Assembly: GCF_010091945.1 (NCBI RefSeq)
Contig: NZ_WVIE01000006.1
Coordinates: forward strand, 149,777-213,776
From: Myxacorys almedinensis A
GTDB lineage: Bacteria; Cyanobacteriota; Cyanobacteriia; Leptolyngbyales; Leptolyngbyaceae
Direction: 5' to 3'
DNA: 64,000 bases
Translations under genes and position numbers: made by a program
Notes under the pieces: model-generated
Seen by the model: only the letters and a program-made list of their open reading frames with translations
The model's database searches: none
Told to the model about the DNA's origin: nothing
Shown: in pieces, positions 1-8,534 of the stretch
Layout of the letters: each line of letters begins with the position of its first letter
Position numbering within the stretch: position 1 is the stretch's first letter

Positions 1-2
1 AT

Positions 3-1238
3 AAACCAACGTTTGGCTGGATTCAGCGATTTTTGCGGACGCCGCGCACTTATGATAGCGATCGCAGAGAAGTTCCAGAACTGCAAAGTGGAACACCGAG
101 AAGCTCTCTAATTGTGGCAGCCTATTTGCCCAACGAGCAGCACATTATTCTTAGCACTCTTAAATATATTCTGACCACCCTAAACCGCCCCAAGGATGGA
201 TTAGAGGTGATTTTGGCGTATAACCGCCCAGAGCGACTAGCGATCGAAGATGAATTAGAAAAACTTGCCGATCGCTACCCAGATCTGAAATTGCTTTGCG
301 TTGAAGACAGCCGCTCTAAAGCGGAGAACGTCAATGCTGCTTTGGAAGTGGTGACGGGAGAAATTACCGGAATTTTAGATGCCGATCATTATCCCAACCG
401 CGATTGTTTCGATCGGGCGTGGCGGTGGCTAGAAAGCTATCGCTATTCAGTTGTCCAAGGTCGGAATGTGATTCGCAATCATGATGTTAATTTCATGACG
501 AGCATGATTGCGGTTGAGTTTGAGTGTATGTACGGCGTCAGCCATCCAGCAAAATCGCTGTTGGCAGACACTGGCATGTTTTGCGGTTCCAACGGCTACT
601 GGAGAACTTCGGTTCTAAAGCGGGTGCGGTTTTCCTCAGCCATGCTGACCGAAGATATTGATGCGACGCTGAGAACGCTGCTCGGTGGCTACAATATTGT
701 TCACGATCCAACCATTTTGACGACAGAATTGGCACCGGTTGACTTGCGATCGTTCTGGTTTCAACGCAAGCGATGGGCGCAGGGTTGGCTAGAAGTAACG
801 CTGAGACATCAGGTTTCACTGTTGTTTTCCACCAAGCTTGACCACTGGCAAAAGCTTTACTGGTCGCTGTTGCTGGTGTATAGCGCCGGGTTCCACTTCA
901 TTGCCCTTCAGATGTTTCCGATGATGCTCAGTTTATCGCTGACCAACGAAACAACCCCAGAGGTCGCGCCAGAGTATTTTTGGGTAACGACCGCGCTGAC
1001 GCTGTTGAGTGGTCCGATTCAAACCCTGGTAGCTTGGCTAGTGCGGACAGACTTGGTGCATCAGCCCCGCAGGGATTACTTGCTATTTTGTGTATTTATT
1101 CCGTTCTACTGCGTGTTGAAAAGCGTCATTGCTATCACTGCAATTTACGACCACTTTGCTGGAAATACAGAATGGGTGGTGACGCGCCGGGGGTTGATGG
1201 AGTCGCTGCCTGCGGGGTTTTTGCGAAAAGCGGGCTAG
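3..1238 (+). CDS. Glycosyltransferase family 2 membrane protein (5' partial)
   Basis: A processive-type GT2 enzyme that would transfer sugar from a nucleotide-sugar to a polysaccharide or lipid acceptor at the cytoplasmic membrane. Counting from the TTG at 33, the GT-A signatures are DAD at about residues 116-118, TED at 206-208 and QRKRW (the Q-x-x-R-W motif) at 244-248. Three to four hydrophobic segments follow (about 275-310, 330-350, 365-385), as in cellulose-synthase-like proteins. The frame is open to the left edge (codons K-P-T-F-G-W from base 3), so the true start is probably outside the window and the TTG is an artefact. The gene converges with recJ, with only 2 bases between the stops. 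The acceptor and sugar cannot be told from the sequence. Confidence 0.88.
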   Translation, partial: KPTFGWIQRFLRTPRTYDSDRREVPELQSGTPRSSLIVAAYLPNEQHIILSTLKYILTTLNRPKDGLEVILAYNRPERLAIEDELEKLADRYPDLKLLCVEDSRSKAENVNAALEVVTGEITGILDADHYPNRDCFDRAWRWLESYRYSVVQGRNVIRNHDVNFMTSMIAVEFECMYGVSHPAKSLLADTGMFCGSNGYWRTSVLKRVRFSSAMLTEDIDATLRTLLGGYNIVHDPTILTTELAPVDLRSFWFQRKRWAQGWLEVTLRHQVSLLFSTKLDHWQKLYWSLLLVYSAGFHFIALQMFPMMLSLSLTNETTPEVAPEYFWVTTALTLLSGPIQTLVAWLVRTDLVHQPRRDYLLFCVFIPFYCVLKSVIAITAIYDHFAGNTEWVVTRRGLMESLPAGFLRKAG

Positions 1239-1240
1239 CA

Positions 1241-3577
1241 TTACCCCTTCAACGTTTGAGCGGCGACAGTCTGGATCGTGGATAAAGGGACTTGATAGAA
1301 ATACTGGCGACGGAATTGTTCTTCGTGCACGGCGGTTAGAAATTGTTCGATCAGGCTTCTTGCTTTGGCGGGAGGCTTTTTTTCTGACCAACTCAGGCTA
1401 AAGCCTTGCTCTGAATAGGAGGTACGAAAGCCGAGGCATTCCAACGCTTGAAAACCAATTTTTAGCGATACATCGCTGATGGCTAGCCGATCGTGGAGTT
1501 GGCGACGGGTGGCAGGTTGCCCGGTGCGGCTGAGATATTTGGCAATGCCGACAAGAGTCTGCCAGTTTTCTTGGGGGGGGGTGAAGGTGGGGGCAGGATA
1601 GGCGATCGCAAGGGGTTTTCCAGCTTTGGCGGCGCGGCGAAACCACACCTGCAACTCTTGCCAGCTTGTCGGGCAGGTTGGAACGTAGAGCAACTGAGCG
1701 ATATTGGGCAGTGGCTCAGTGCGTCCATCGAGAATCCAGTCGAGGCGTGGCGTCTGAAGAACGATGTCTGAGCAGGCACGCAGGGCAATGAGGCGGACTT
1801 CGTAGCGCTTGTGGTAGGTATTGTTTTCGAGTTCTACGATCGCATCGCATCGCCCTTGAGGAATTTCATTAGCATAGTGCCCCCACCAGAGACCCGGAAA
1901 TCCATCTGGCGTCGAATCATCCCAAAGCTTGAACGGTGTGCGAATGTAATCCACTTTCTGCCCCCGCCAATCGCGCAGCTTGGTGTTGCGGTCGGCTTCG
2001 AGCCAACAGTTTTGAATGAGTAATCGCGGCATCGGATTGCCCATGCCGCACGGTTCGATCAGCCGCAGTTCTTTGTATAACTCTAATCCCAGTTCTGCCA
2101 CGGTGACGCAAAGATCGGCGTGGAGGGCAGTGGCGGTGCCAATGCTACCGCCTTGCTGGAGAAGACGTTGATTGATGGCTTGCTTAAACAACGGCAAATT
2201 ATCGACAGCAAGGCTCAGTCCGGCGGCAAAGGGATGCCCTCCGAAACGATGGAGCAAGTGGGCTTGGTGTTTGACGAGTTGATAGAGATCGATGGCATGA
2301 ACGGAGCGGGCAGAGCCTTTTGCGAGGGAAAGGGGAGAACCGGGTTTGGGCGCGATCGCTGGCTCGGCGGCAGGCGCAACGCTCAGTAAAATGGTAGGAC
2401 GATCGTATTCTTGGGCGATTTGCCCAGCCACCAGTCCTAAAACTCCTGCACTCCACTGTTCATCCCAAAGAACAATCACACTGGTGGTGGAAAGGTCTAG
2501 CTGGGAGAGCTTGGCTTGCACCTGTTGAGTGACATCTTTTTGTAGGGCTTTGCGCCGAGTGTTGGCGAGTTCGGTCGCTTCGGCGAGGTCTCGGCAGCGT
2601 GGGACATTTCGACTTGTCAGCAACTCAACACAGAAATGGGCATCGCCCTGAATGCGGCTCACGGCGTTAATTCTTGGACCTAGCCCAAACGAAATATCCG
2701 TGGGACGATCGCCCGATCGCTTGCACAATTCTAACAATCGGGCAATGCCTGGACGGGTCATGGTCTTTGGGTTAGATTGCTTTTGCAGTTGCTCGATACC
2801 TCGTTGAGCCAGGTAGCGGCAGTCGCCTTTGAGTTCGACTAGATCTGCAATTAGCCCGATCGCGACGAGATCCAACAACTCTTCTAACGCTCGCTCTGGA
2901 ACGTCAGGACGCATGTCATATAGCGCTTCTACCAGTTTGTAGGCGACGGCAACGCCTGAGAGGGTTGCCAACGGATGAGCGGCGGCAAGCGATCGCGGAT
3001 TGACGATCGCACTGACTGGAGGGCGTGCTTCTGGCAAGGTGTGATGATCGGTAATGATCACATCCATGCCCAAACTCTGGGCGTAAAGAATTTCATCTAG
3101 ATTAGTGCTGCCGGTGTCGCAGGTGACGATGAGGTGGCAGCCTTGCGCCTTGAGGTGATCGAGTCCAAGGCGAGATAGCCCGTGAGACTCGGTTAAGCGA
3201 TTGGGAATGTAGTAAAAAAGCTGCTGATGTTGGGTAAAAAACTGCGCCAATCCATCCCACAGCACCGAGGTTGCCGTTACCCCATCGGCATCAAAATCGC
3301 CCCAAATGCCAATGGTTTCACCCACGTCGTAGGCTCTGATGATGCGGTTTGCTGCCCATTCCATTTCTTGCCCAAACTCGAACGGACTTTGGGGCTGGTA
3401 AGCGTTGGGGTTGAGATAAGCCGCGATCGCATCGGTTTCTCGCACGCCCCGTTGCCATAAAAGCTGTGTGATGTAGCGCCCATTCACCTCCGGAGCGCAG
3501 CACCGAACTGCCTCCACAAAGGCTTCAGGGAGGGGGGTGATCGGTTCAATTTGCCACTGATACACATGCTCAGGCAT
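1241..3577 (-). CDS. recJ: Single-stranded-DNA-specific exonuclease RecJ
   Basis: A 5'-3' single-strand DNA exonuclease of recombination and mismatch/base-excision repair. DHH-family motifs are clear: DFDADG at about residues 94-99, CDTGS at 153-157 and DHH at 177-179, followed by the DHHA1 core with FGGHPFAAG near residue 445. Beyond about residue 560 there is a roughly 200-residue C-terminal extension ending in a winged-helix-like stretch (around KYLSRTGQPATRRQLHDRL). I believe such extensions are usual in cyanobacterial RecJ, but could not check. It lies 45 bases downstream of a GNAT gene and behind a PD-(D/E)XK nuclease gene on the same strand, so the three may be co-transcribed. The total of 778 residues is long compared with E. 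coli RecJ. Confidence 0.93.
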   Translation of the reverse strand: MPEHVYQWQIEPITPLPEAFVEAVRCCAPEVNGRYITQLLWQRGVRETDAIAAYLNPNAYQPQSPFEFGQEMEWAANRIIRAYDVGETIGIWGDFDADGVTATSVLWDGLAQFFTQHQQLFYYIPNRLTESHGLSRLGLDHLKAQGCHLIVTCDTGSTNLDEILYAQSLGMDVIITDHHTLPEARPPVSAIVNPRSLAAAHPLATLSGVAVAYKLVEALYDMRPDVPERALEELLDLVAIGLIADLVELKGDCRYLAQRGIEQLQKQSNPKTMTRPGIARLLELCKRSGDRPTDISFGLGPRINAVSRIQGDAHFCVELLTSRNVPRCRDLAEATELANTRRKALQKDVTQQVQAKLSQLDLSTTSVIVLWDEQWSAGVLGLVAGQIAQEYDRPTILLSVAPAAEPAIAPKPGSPLSLAKGSARSVHAIDLYQLVKHQAHLLHRFGGHPFAAGLSLAVDNLPLFKQAINQRLLQQGGSIGTATALHADLCVTVAELGLELYKELRLIEPCGMGNPMPRLLIQNCWLEADRNTKLRDWRGQKVDYIRTPFKLWDDSTPDGFPGLWWGHYANEIPQGRCDAIVELENNTYHKRYEVRLIALRACSDIVLQTPRLDWILDGRTEPLPNIAQLLYVPTCPTSWQELQVWFRRAAKAGKPLAIAYPAPTFTPPQENWQTLVGIAKYLSRTGQPATRRQLHDRLAISDVSLKIGFQALECLGFRTSYSEQGFSLSWSEKKPPAKARSLIEQFLTAVHEEQFRRQYFYQVPLSTIQTVAAQTLKG

Positions 3578-3622
3578 ACCGCTCGCAGAGATTTAGAAGT
3601 ATTTCTGTACCATAACCTGAGA

Positions 3623-4246
3623 TTACGATTTTGGCGTCGGACGCCGCCGAGGACGCTTCCAAACCTTGCGATCGGCTTTTTCGCGCTCGTAAGCGATCAG
3701 CTTGCCATAATATTCGTGCTGACTCAAATTCATCGATAAGAAAATGTGGCGACGGGTATCTCGAAAGCCCTTACGCGCAAAAAATTTCACAGCTTGAGCA
3801 TTTTCTGGGTCAGTATCTGCCATCATAAACCGCGCCCCATCGTTGATCAAACGCTCAACAAGGCGATCTACAAGCTGATCAGCGATGCCGCGCCGCTGAA
3901 AATTAGGAGCAACACCGAGCCACGTAATGTATCCATAAACGAGCGCCCCTTTGCTGATAATCGTGCCCAGAATAAATCCTGCAATTTGGTCATCGATCTC
4001 GGCAACCAGGCAATAGTCTGGCTCGGTGTTGTAAGAGCCGATGACCTCCCATTCGTCCCAAGTGCGGTAGATGTAGGGGTACAAATCGCTGGTAAACAGC
4101 AGTTCACCCAAATGAAAGACGTCTGCGAGGTCGTCGATCTCCATTTCCCGAACCGTCAGCGCACAATCAGAATTTTCAGGGGTTTCAAAGGTGTTTTCAA
4201 AGGTGTTTTCAAGGGTCATAAAACTGTTTGCCAAATCGTAGCTCAA
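3623..4246 (-). CDS. GNAT family N-acetyltransferase (RimI-like)
   Basis: Predicted acetyl-CoA-dependent N-acetyltransferase of 207 residues. The acetyl-CoA-binding motif A is visible as VAPNFQRRGIADQLVDRL at about residues 112-129, followed by the AVKFFARKGF motif near 150-160 typical of RimI-like GNATs. The tail is highly basic (KVWKRPRRRPTPKS). The N-terminus contains a short duplication (ENTF-ENTF) from a 12-bp direct repeat at about 4185-4215, so the true start may be further in, for instance at residue 10. It lies 24 bases after the upstream PD-(D/E)XK nuclease gene and 45 bases before recJ. The substrate is unknown: ribosomal protein, tRNA-linked or small-molecule targets are all possible. 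Confidence 0.85.
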   Translation of the reverse strand: MSYDLANSFMTLENTFENTFETPENSDCALTVREMEIDDLADVFHLGELLFTSDLYPYIYRTWDEWEVIGSYNTEPDYCLVAEIDDQIAGFILGTIISKGALVYGYITWLGVAPNFQRRGIADQLVDRLVERLINDGARFMMADTDPENAQAVKFFARKGFRDTRRHIFLSMNLSQHEYYGKLIAYEREKADRKVWKRPRRRPTPKS

Positions 4247-4270
4247 TACTCCTATGGTGTCACAACAGGG

Positions 4271-5077
4271 TTAGAGAGGAATTTCTGCGATCGCACCCAG
4301 GCTAGGCAGCGCGATCGCAGCTTCATCTCGGACTCGCTGACAGCGCCACGCAAAGCTACAGCGATCGCACGGTTCTGCCGCAACTGGCACTTGAGGAAAA
4401 GGCTCTCCCCTTTCATAGCGATCGAGCCATCCATCCAACTGGTCTAAAAGCTGAGTTAACTCGCGTCGCGTCTGCTCATGCTTTGTGCGGTCATAGCTGA
4501 GTTTTAAGCTCTGCGGCTCGATCGCGTCTCCCTGCGATTGAAAAAACCAATAGATCATCGACACCTGTTCGGGCGTATAGTGGCTCGTTTCGACCAGCAC
4601 AAACGGATAGAGCCGAGACTGCCAATTTTGCGCCAAGCGCTCAGCCCGCCCTGGTTTGGGATAGGTTTTCCAGTCGAGAATCTGCGCTTGAGCCTCAGAC
4701 CCAATCAGCAGGTCATAAATCACGGTCAGGAGATACCCTTCAACGTCGAGAATACGGAGATGCTCGCTCTGGCGAAAGGGAGGGTTGCTGGGGTCAGCCG
4801 GGGCATCGGTGCCCAAAATGGTTGGCTCCGCTTCTACAAAGGCCCCAAACCAGCGGTTTAATTGCTCATCTTCTCTCAACATCGCCGCGATCGGTAGCCC
4901 CATTTCCCACTGCTGCATCAGCAAATGAAACCGGCTCCCTGCCAGCAAGCGTTCTTGTTGCTCAGTGTCGCCAGGAGAGCTAAGTTGCTCTAAATACGTG
5001 TGCTGAAACTTGCGGGGGCAGACTTCGAGCAGATTTAATTGACCTTGAGAGAGCCGCATCCGGCACGGCTGTTTCAT
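4271..5077 (-). CDS. PD-(D/E)XK nuclease family protein with Cas4/AddB-like cysteine set
   Basis: A 268-residue RecB/Cas4-type nuclease-like protein. The core motif is ILDWKTY near residue 135 (the D-x-K part of the PD-(D/E)XK fold), with an upstream Asp in DVEGYLL and a downstream Q-x-x-x-Y (QSRLYPF). Four cysteines are placed as in 4Fe-4S nucleases: Cys20 near the N-terminus and Cys237-x2-Cys240-x5-Cys246 near the C-terminus. This is the layout of AddB and Cas4. No cas genes or CRISPR array are in the window, so a repair role with the downstream recJ is more likely than adaptation. It heads a leftward run with a GNAT gene and recJ. Function is inferred from motifs only. Confidence 0.8.
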   Translation of the reverse strand: MKQPCRMRLSQGQLNLLEVCPRKFQHTYLEQLSSPGDTEQQERLLAGSRFHLLMQQWEMGLPIAAMLREDEQLNRWFGAFVEAEPTILGTDAPADPSNPPFRQSEHLRILDVEGYLLTVIYDLLIGSEAQAQILDWKTYPKPGRAERLAQNWQSRLYPFVLVETSHYTPEQVSMIYWFFQSQGDAIEPQSLKLSYDRTKHEQTRRELTQLLDQLDGWLDRYERGEPFPQVPVAAEPCDRCSFAWRCQRVRDEAAIALPSLGAIAEIPL

Positions 5078-5180
5078 GTCCGGCTTCCTCTACGAAAATG
5101 GCTAAAATCGAGTTTGGAAACGTCGGAGGTCTTGCTCGGAGGTCTTGCACTGCGGGGTTTAGTCTATCTTCTCTCCCCGC

Positions 5181-5657
5181 TCACGCGATCGCAATCACCT
5201 CGGCAAGCGGCGACCAGCGAAAATAGCGTTCCCCCCCAACCTCAACAACGAGTTTTAGGCGCGGCTCCAGCGATGGCAGGTTTGTCAGATACTCAAGCTC
5301 TTGGCTAGAAAGAATGTGCCCTTCAATGATCCATAGCAGTAGCCCTTTGGATTTGGGAGGCAGATTTTCAACGTGAGTGGTGACGATCGGCGGCGCAAAA
5401 TGGCGATAGCCAACGGCGGCTCCAGAGCCTGTACTTTTCTTGCCCAAGTGCGGTGGGCGAATGCCATGAACCCCAGTGAGATAGGTTGCCACGTCGCCGA
5501 GTCCTCTAGCCGTGATGCTCAGCGAGGTATACCCCGCCGCTCGAATGCGCCGCCGATATCGTCCCTCAAACCCACCCTCTAGGGGGACGTATGCGCCCAA
5601 CGCGCCATACTTTTCAATATCTTTAATGAACTGTCCGCCGGTTGTAATCAGTGCCAT
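5181..5657 (-). CDS. ndhN: NAD(P)H-quinone oxidoreductase subunit N
   Basis: Subunit of the cyanobacterial NDH-1 complex (oxygenic-phototroph-specific module), which takes part in cyclic electron flow, respiration and CO2 uptake at the thylakoid membrane. The 158-residue product begins MALITTGGQFIKD and contains GALGAYVPLEGGFEGRY and a GIRPPHLGKK stretch characteristic of NdhN. I chose the ATG at 5657 rather than the longer frame opening at 5717. It has an AGGAG ribosome-binding site about 11 bases upstream and matches the usual NdhN N-terminus. It stands 103 bases upstream of the nuclease gene on the same strand. Confidence 0.95.
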   Translation of the reverse strand: MALITTGGQFIKDIEKYGALGAYVPLEGGFEGRYRRRIRAAGYTSLSITARGLGDVATYLTGVHGIRPPHLGKKSTGSGAAVGYRHFAPPIVTTHVENLPPKSKGLLLWIIEGHILSSQELEYLTNLPSLEPRLKLVVEVGGERYFRWSPLAEVIAIA

Positions 5658-5972
5658 GTGCGATCGCTCCTTTCCCGTCTTCTCTTCATAAATACCGCAT
5701 ATCAGAAGGTTGTTCACCTCCAGCTTGCCAGCTTTCGAGGCTCAGCCTGAGATAGATAGGGCACTTGCTCGTTCTTAATTCTACAGGTGCCTCTGTTGTC
5801 TGTGTTGAGAAACATTTGAACAGGCTCATTGCGGGATCACCAGTAGGCGATTGGCTCTGCTAAACTCTGCAAAATGGTTCGCGTATGGCAGCGCGATCGC
5901 AAAGACAGGTAGCGAACTGCCGCCCCCAACTCTTAAAATTAAGACACCTTTTACAAAACGCAATCAACAATC

Positions 5973-6401
5973 ATGAACTCTGCTGCATTTCAGGCAGGGA
6001 AAGACAAACCGCCTATCTTCCGACCGTCTCAGATTGTTTATTTAGAACACGGTTTAACCCGGCTCTACGCAGAAGTCGTGCAGTTTGTGGAGATAAGATG
6101 CCAGTGTTGGGTGCGTCCGTTGGCGTTGGTATCTCAGTCAGATAGGTTCATCGATTGGACGGACTGTAACCGCTTAGCTCTTCAAGATTTACGCGACGGA
6201 TCTGATCTAATGTGCCCCGCCGTTCTGTTCAAACTAGCCTTAGATACTGATGTAATTCCTCTCCTGTCATGGCTTTACAGCCTAGATGCTAACCCCGACC
6301 TTAAAGCAAAAGCCAAACCTGCATCTCAACAACTGCATCAATTTATTCACATCATTTGGCAAGCTCATCCAGAGGTGTTTTCCAGCAAACAGGCTAGATA
6401 A
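5973..6401 (+). CDS. Conserved cyanobacterial hypothetical protein
   Basis: A 142-residue soluble protein with no catalytic motif that I recognise. I remember similar proteins annotated only as hypothetical in cyanobacteria. Recognisable elements are QIVYLEHGLTRLYAEVVQ at about residues 20-37, CWVRPLALV, a DLRDGSDLMCPAVLFKLALD stretch and a C-terminal HQFIHIIW segment. The start is not certain: no strong ribosome-binding site precedes the ATG at 5973, and an overlapping frame at 5885-6145 looks less protein-like. It stands alone, divergent from ndhN. Confidence 0.7.
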   Translation: MNSAAFQAGKDKPPIFRPSQIVYLEHGLTRLYAEVVQFVEIRCQCWVRPLALVSQSDRFIDWTDCNRLALQDLRDGSDLMCPAVLFKLALDTDVIPLLSWLYSLDANPDLKAKAKPASQQLHQFIHIIWQAHPEVFSSKQAR

Positions 6402-6499
6402 AGCTAAATTTATTCTGCCTGTTCTGATGGGTGCAACGTTGCCATACATCACCCTGTTAGGCTATGTTCTACCCAATTGGTGTTAAAGAATACCTCGGC

Positions 6500-6534
6500 A
6501 CTTTGTAGGGCTAACTTTTTGTAGGGCTAACTTT
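6500..6534 (+). repeat. Short tandem repeat in the 253-bp gap before the coiled-coil gene
   Basis: The segment TTTGTAGGGCTAACTT occurs twice in direct succession. The gap from 6402 to 6654 shows no other structure and no credible small gene. Confidence 0.6.
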
Positions 6535-6654
6535 GGTGGGTCACGGTTCTTTCTTGCGAGATGTTGCCGAACGTGCTTTCCTAACTCCACTAAATGCAAC
6601 AGGGTGAAGTTTCGTAAGAAGACATAGCAGCCCTGATCGTAGTGAGCAAACATA

Positions 6655-7605
6655 ATGAGCAAGCAACAGTCCCTCAGAGTGAGTTCTCCTCTAGGTCGAT
6701 GGTTGATATCAGCTTCATGCGGCTTGATAGCTGCAATCTTTTGGAACTTGGCAAAGCCAATCGCGGCAGTTTGGTTTCATCAGTCCTTATGGCTTGCCTT
6801 GGTAGGCTTACTTGTAGGAACGGTAGCCTGGCGGTTGTGGGAGAGGCAGATCAAGCAGATAAAACAGTGGAATCATGAGCTAGCGTTGCTACGGAAACAG
6901 CTAGACTCCGCGCAGGATCAATTTGCAATTCAAGCTCAGACAAGTGCTGCGTTGAAAGAGCAGGAGATTTCTAATGTTCAACATTATCAAATCACAATTC
7001 GCAACCTCGAAGAGGAGTTAAGCATCGTCACAGGCGGTTATAAGGTCAAGATTAACGAGCTTGAACAGGAAAAGAATTCTTTAGCTCAATGTATAGATGA
7101 CCTAAATGAGCTTTTGAATTCGGTGGGAGAGGAGAACGAAAGTCATCTCATTGCAAAAGAAGAACTCTTGGAACAGAACGGCTCCCTTGCAACTGAGAAC
7201 GCTTCCCTCATCACTCAGAGCGATCAACTCAAAACTGAAAATGAGCAACTAAAAAAGCGCAATGAAGACCTAACGGCTAAAGTTAACCGGCTCAGACATT
7301 CTATGCCTGATGAATTACTGTCTAGCTTTTTACCAAACGTAGAATTTTTGAGAGACTCGATCGACACCTTGTGGACGGAGGTGCACAGCCCAGGTAGACT
7401 GCTCAAGCAGATTCAAGAAATCAGTGAAGGAACTGCTGTGAGAGCCGAAAGGATAGAAGGCACAAACGCTTGGCTAAAACAGCGTGTTCAACACCATTGG
7501 CGCATCTACTTCAGACGATGTGGCGGAGCAAGATGTCAAGTTTACGTTGCTCCCAAACGATCTCAGGACGCCGATCTTGAATGGATAAAGAAATATCTGT
7601 GCTGA
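6655..7605 (+). CDS. Membrane-anchored coiled-coil protein with RelE-like C-terminal domain
   Basis: A 316-residue protein of unknown function. Two hydrophobic segments (about residues 14-36 and 42-60) are followed by a long Q/E/K/L-rich coiled coil (about 64-210, repeated LEQxxxSLxxE-type heptads). The C-terminal compact domain (about 245-316) reads LKQRVQHHWRIYFRR and then VYVAPKRSQDADLEWIKKYL. That pattern, a basic beta hairpin followed by a terminal K-x-x-Q-x-x-D-x-x-W helix, resembles RelE/ParE/HigB-type folds. The resemblance is my inference and no toxin residue set is proven. No antitoxin gene is adjacent. The start is the ATG at 6655, without an obvious ribosome-binding site. Confidence 0.7.
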   Translation: MSKQQSLRVSSPLGRWLISASCGLIAAIFWNLAKPIAAVWFHQSLWLALVGLLVGTVAWRLWERQIKQIKQWNHELALLRKQLDSAQDQFAIQAQTSAALKEQEISNVQHYQITIRNLEEELSIVTGGYKVKINELEQEKNSLAQCIDDLNELLNSVGEENESHLIAKEELLEQNGSLATENASLITQSDQLKTENEQLKKRNEDLTAKVNRLRHSMPDELLSSFLPNVEFLRDSIDTLWTEVHSPGRLLKQIQEISEGTAVRAERIEGTNAWLKQRVQHHWRIYFRRCGGARCQVYVAPKRSQDADLEWIKKYLC

Positions 7606-7672
7606 TGCGGCGGGGATTTTCAAAGACCTGTCAGGCAGTTAGCTTTTGTCCTTCTCCCTGGTAGAAGAGGGA

Positions 7673-8518
7673 CTAGAGGTGAGGGCTTCCGATTTCCTCT
7701 GAACTCGTTTGAATCAAGGCTTGAAACCGGCTGTCTACTCGCAGAGATTGCAAATTTGCATCTGTGTCTGCCATGCTTCGGTAGATTGAAGGAGAAAGCT
7801 GGATTGCTCGTTTTAAGCTCTGCAAAGCTTCTTCTGACTTACCTTGCAGGGCAAAACAGCACGCTCTACCGTACCATGCGCTAGAGTTGCGAGAATTGAT
7901 TTTGAGGGAGTTTTCAAAGCTTGCAGAGGCTTCGAGGTAACGGGTTAAGCGCGTTAACATCATGCCTCGGTAGGTCCAAATATAGTCGGAGTTGGGTTTG
8001 ATTTTGAGAGCAATATCAACGTCTGTTAGAGCAGATGCGTACTCGTTGAGCGAGGAGAGGGCGATCGCACGGTTATACCAAGCTTTATAACTGTCGGGTT
8101 TGAATGATATGACCTGATCAAAGCTAGCGATCGCCTCTTGATATCGCCCCAAATTTAACAGCGTTTTTCCCTGATTTTGCCACCCTCGATAATCTTGGGG
8201 ATCGAGTTTGAGCGATTGATTAAAACTTGTGAGCGCATCTTCATATTGGCATAGCCTGCCTAACGAAATGCCGCGACCCTGCCAAGCCAAGCTGTTTTGG
8301 GGGCAAAAGGTGATCACCCGCTCAAAGGTTGCGATCGCCTCTTCGTAGCGTCCTAGTTTTTCTAACCCATAGCCTCGACATAAAAGTGCTTCCACATGGT
8401 CAGGGTTGGCGGCTAAAACTTGCTCGCATTTAGCATAATGCCTGCCATAGCTACCAATTAGCGATAGCGATCGCCCTGTACTTTTATATCGAGTTTGAAC
8501 ATCATCCCAGGGAATCAT
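7673..8518 (-). CDS. Tetratricopeptide repeat protein
   Basis: A TPR solenoid protein for protein-protein contacts, about 281 residues from the chosen ATG at 8518 (MIPWDDVQTRYKS). At least five 34-residue TPR units are visible, each with an LGRYEEAIATFERVI-like core, and a final unit GKSEEALQSLKRAIQLSP. The tail LRVDSRFQALIQ resembles the C-terminal segment of TPR-end families. An earlier in-frame start at 8623 would overlap the upstream TPR gene by 89 bases, so 8518 leaves a more natural 16-base gap. The two TPR genes look like a duplicated pair in one operon. No signal peptide or catalytic domain is seen. Confidence 0.85.
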   Translation of the reverse strand: MIPWDDVQTRYKSTGRSLSLIGSYGRHYAKCEQVLAANPDHVEALLCRGYGLEKLGRYEEAIATFERVITFCPQNSLAWQGRGISLGRLCQYEDALTSFNQSLKLDPQDYRGWQNQGKTLLNLGRYQEAIASFDQVISFKPDSYKAWYNRAIALSSLNEYASALTDVDIALKIKPNSDYIWTYRGMMLTRLTRYLEASASFENSLKINSRNSSAWYGRACCFALQGKSEEALQSLKRAIQLSPSIYRSMADTDANLQSLRVDSRFQALIQTSSEEIGSPHL

Positions 8519-8534
8519 AGTCGTGTAGCAGCGC

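Noticed and set aside
3746..4447. 233-codon plus-strand open frame
   Set aside because: It lies antisense to the GNAT and nuclease genes, which have clear family motifs. It has no recognisable domain.
4271..5077. Cas4 of a CRISPR system
   Set aside because: Cysteine layout fits, but no CRISPR array or other cas genes are in the window and the neighbours are repair genes.
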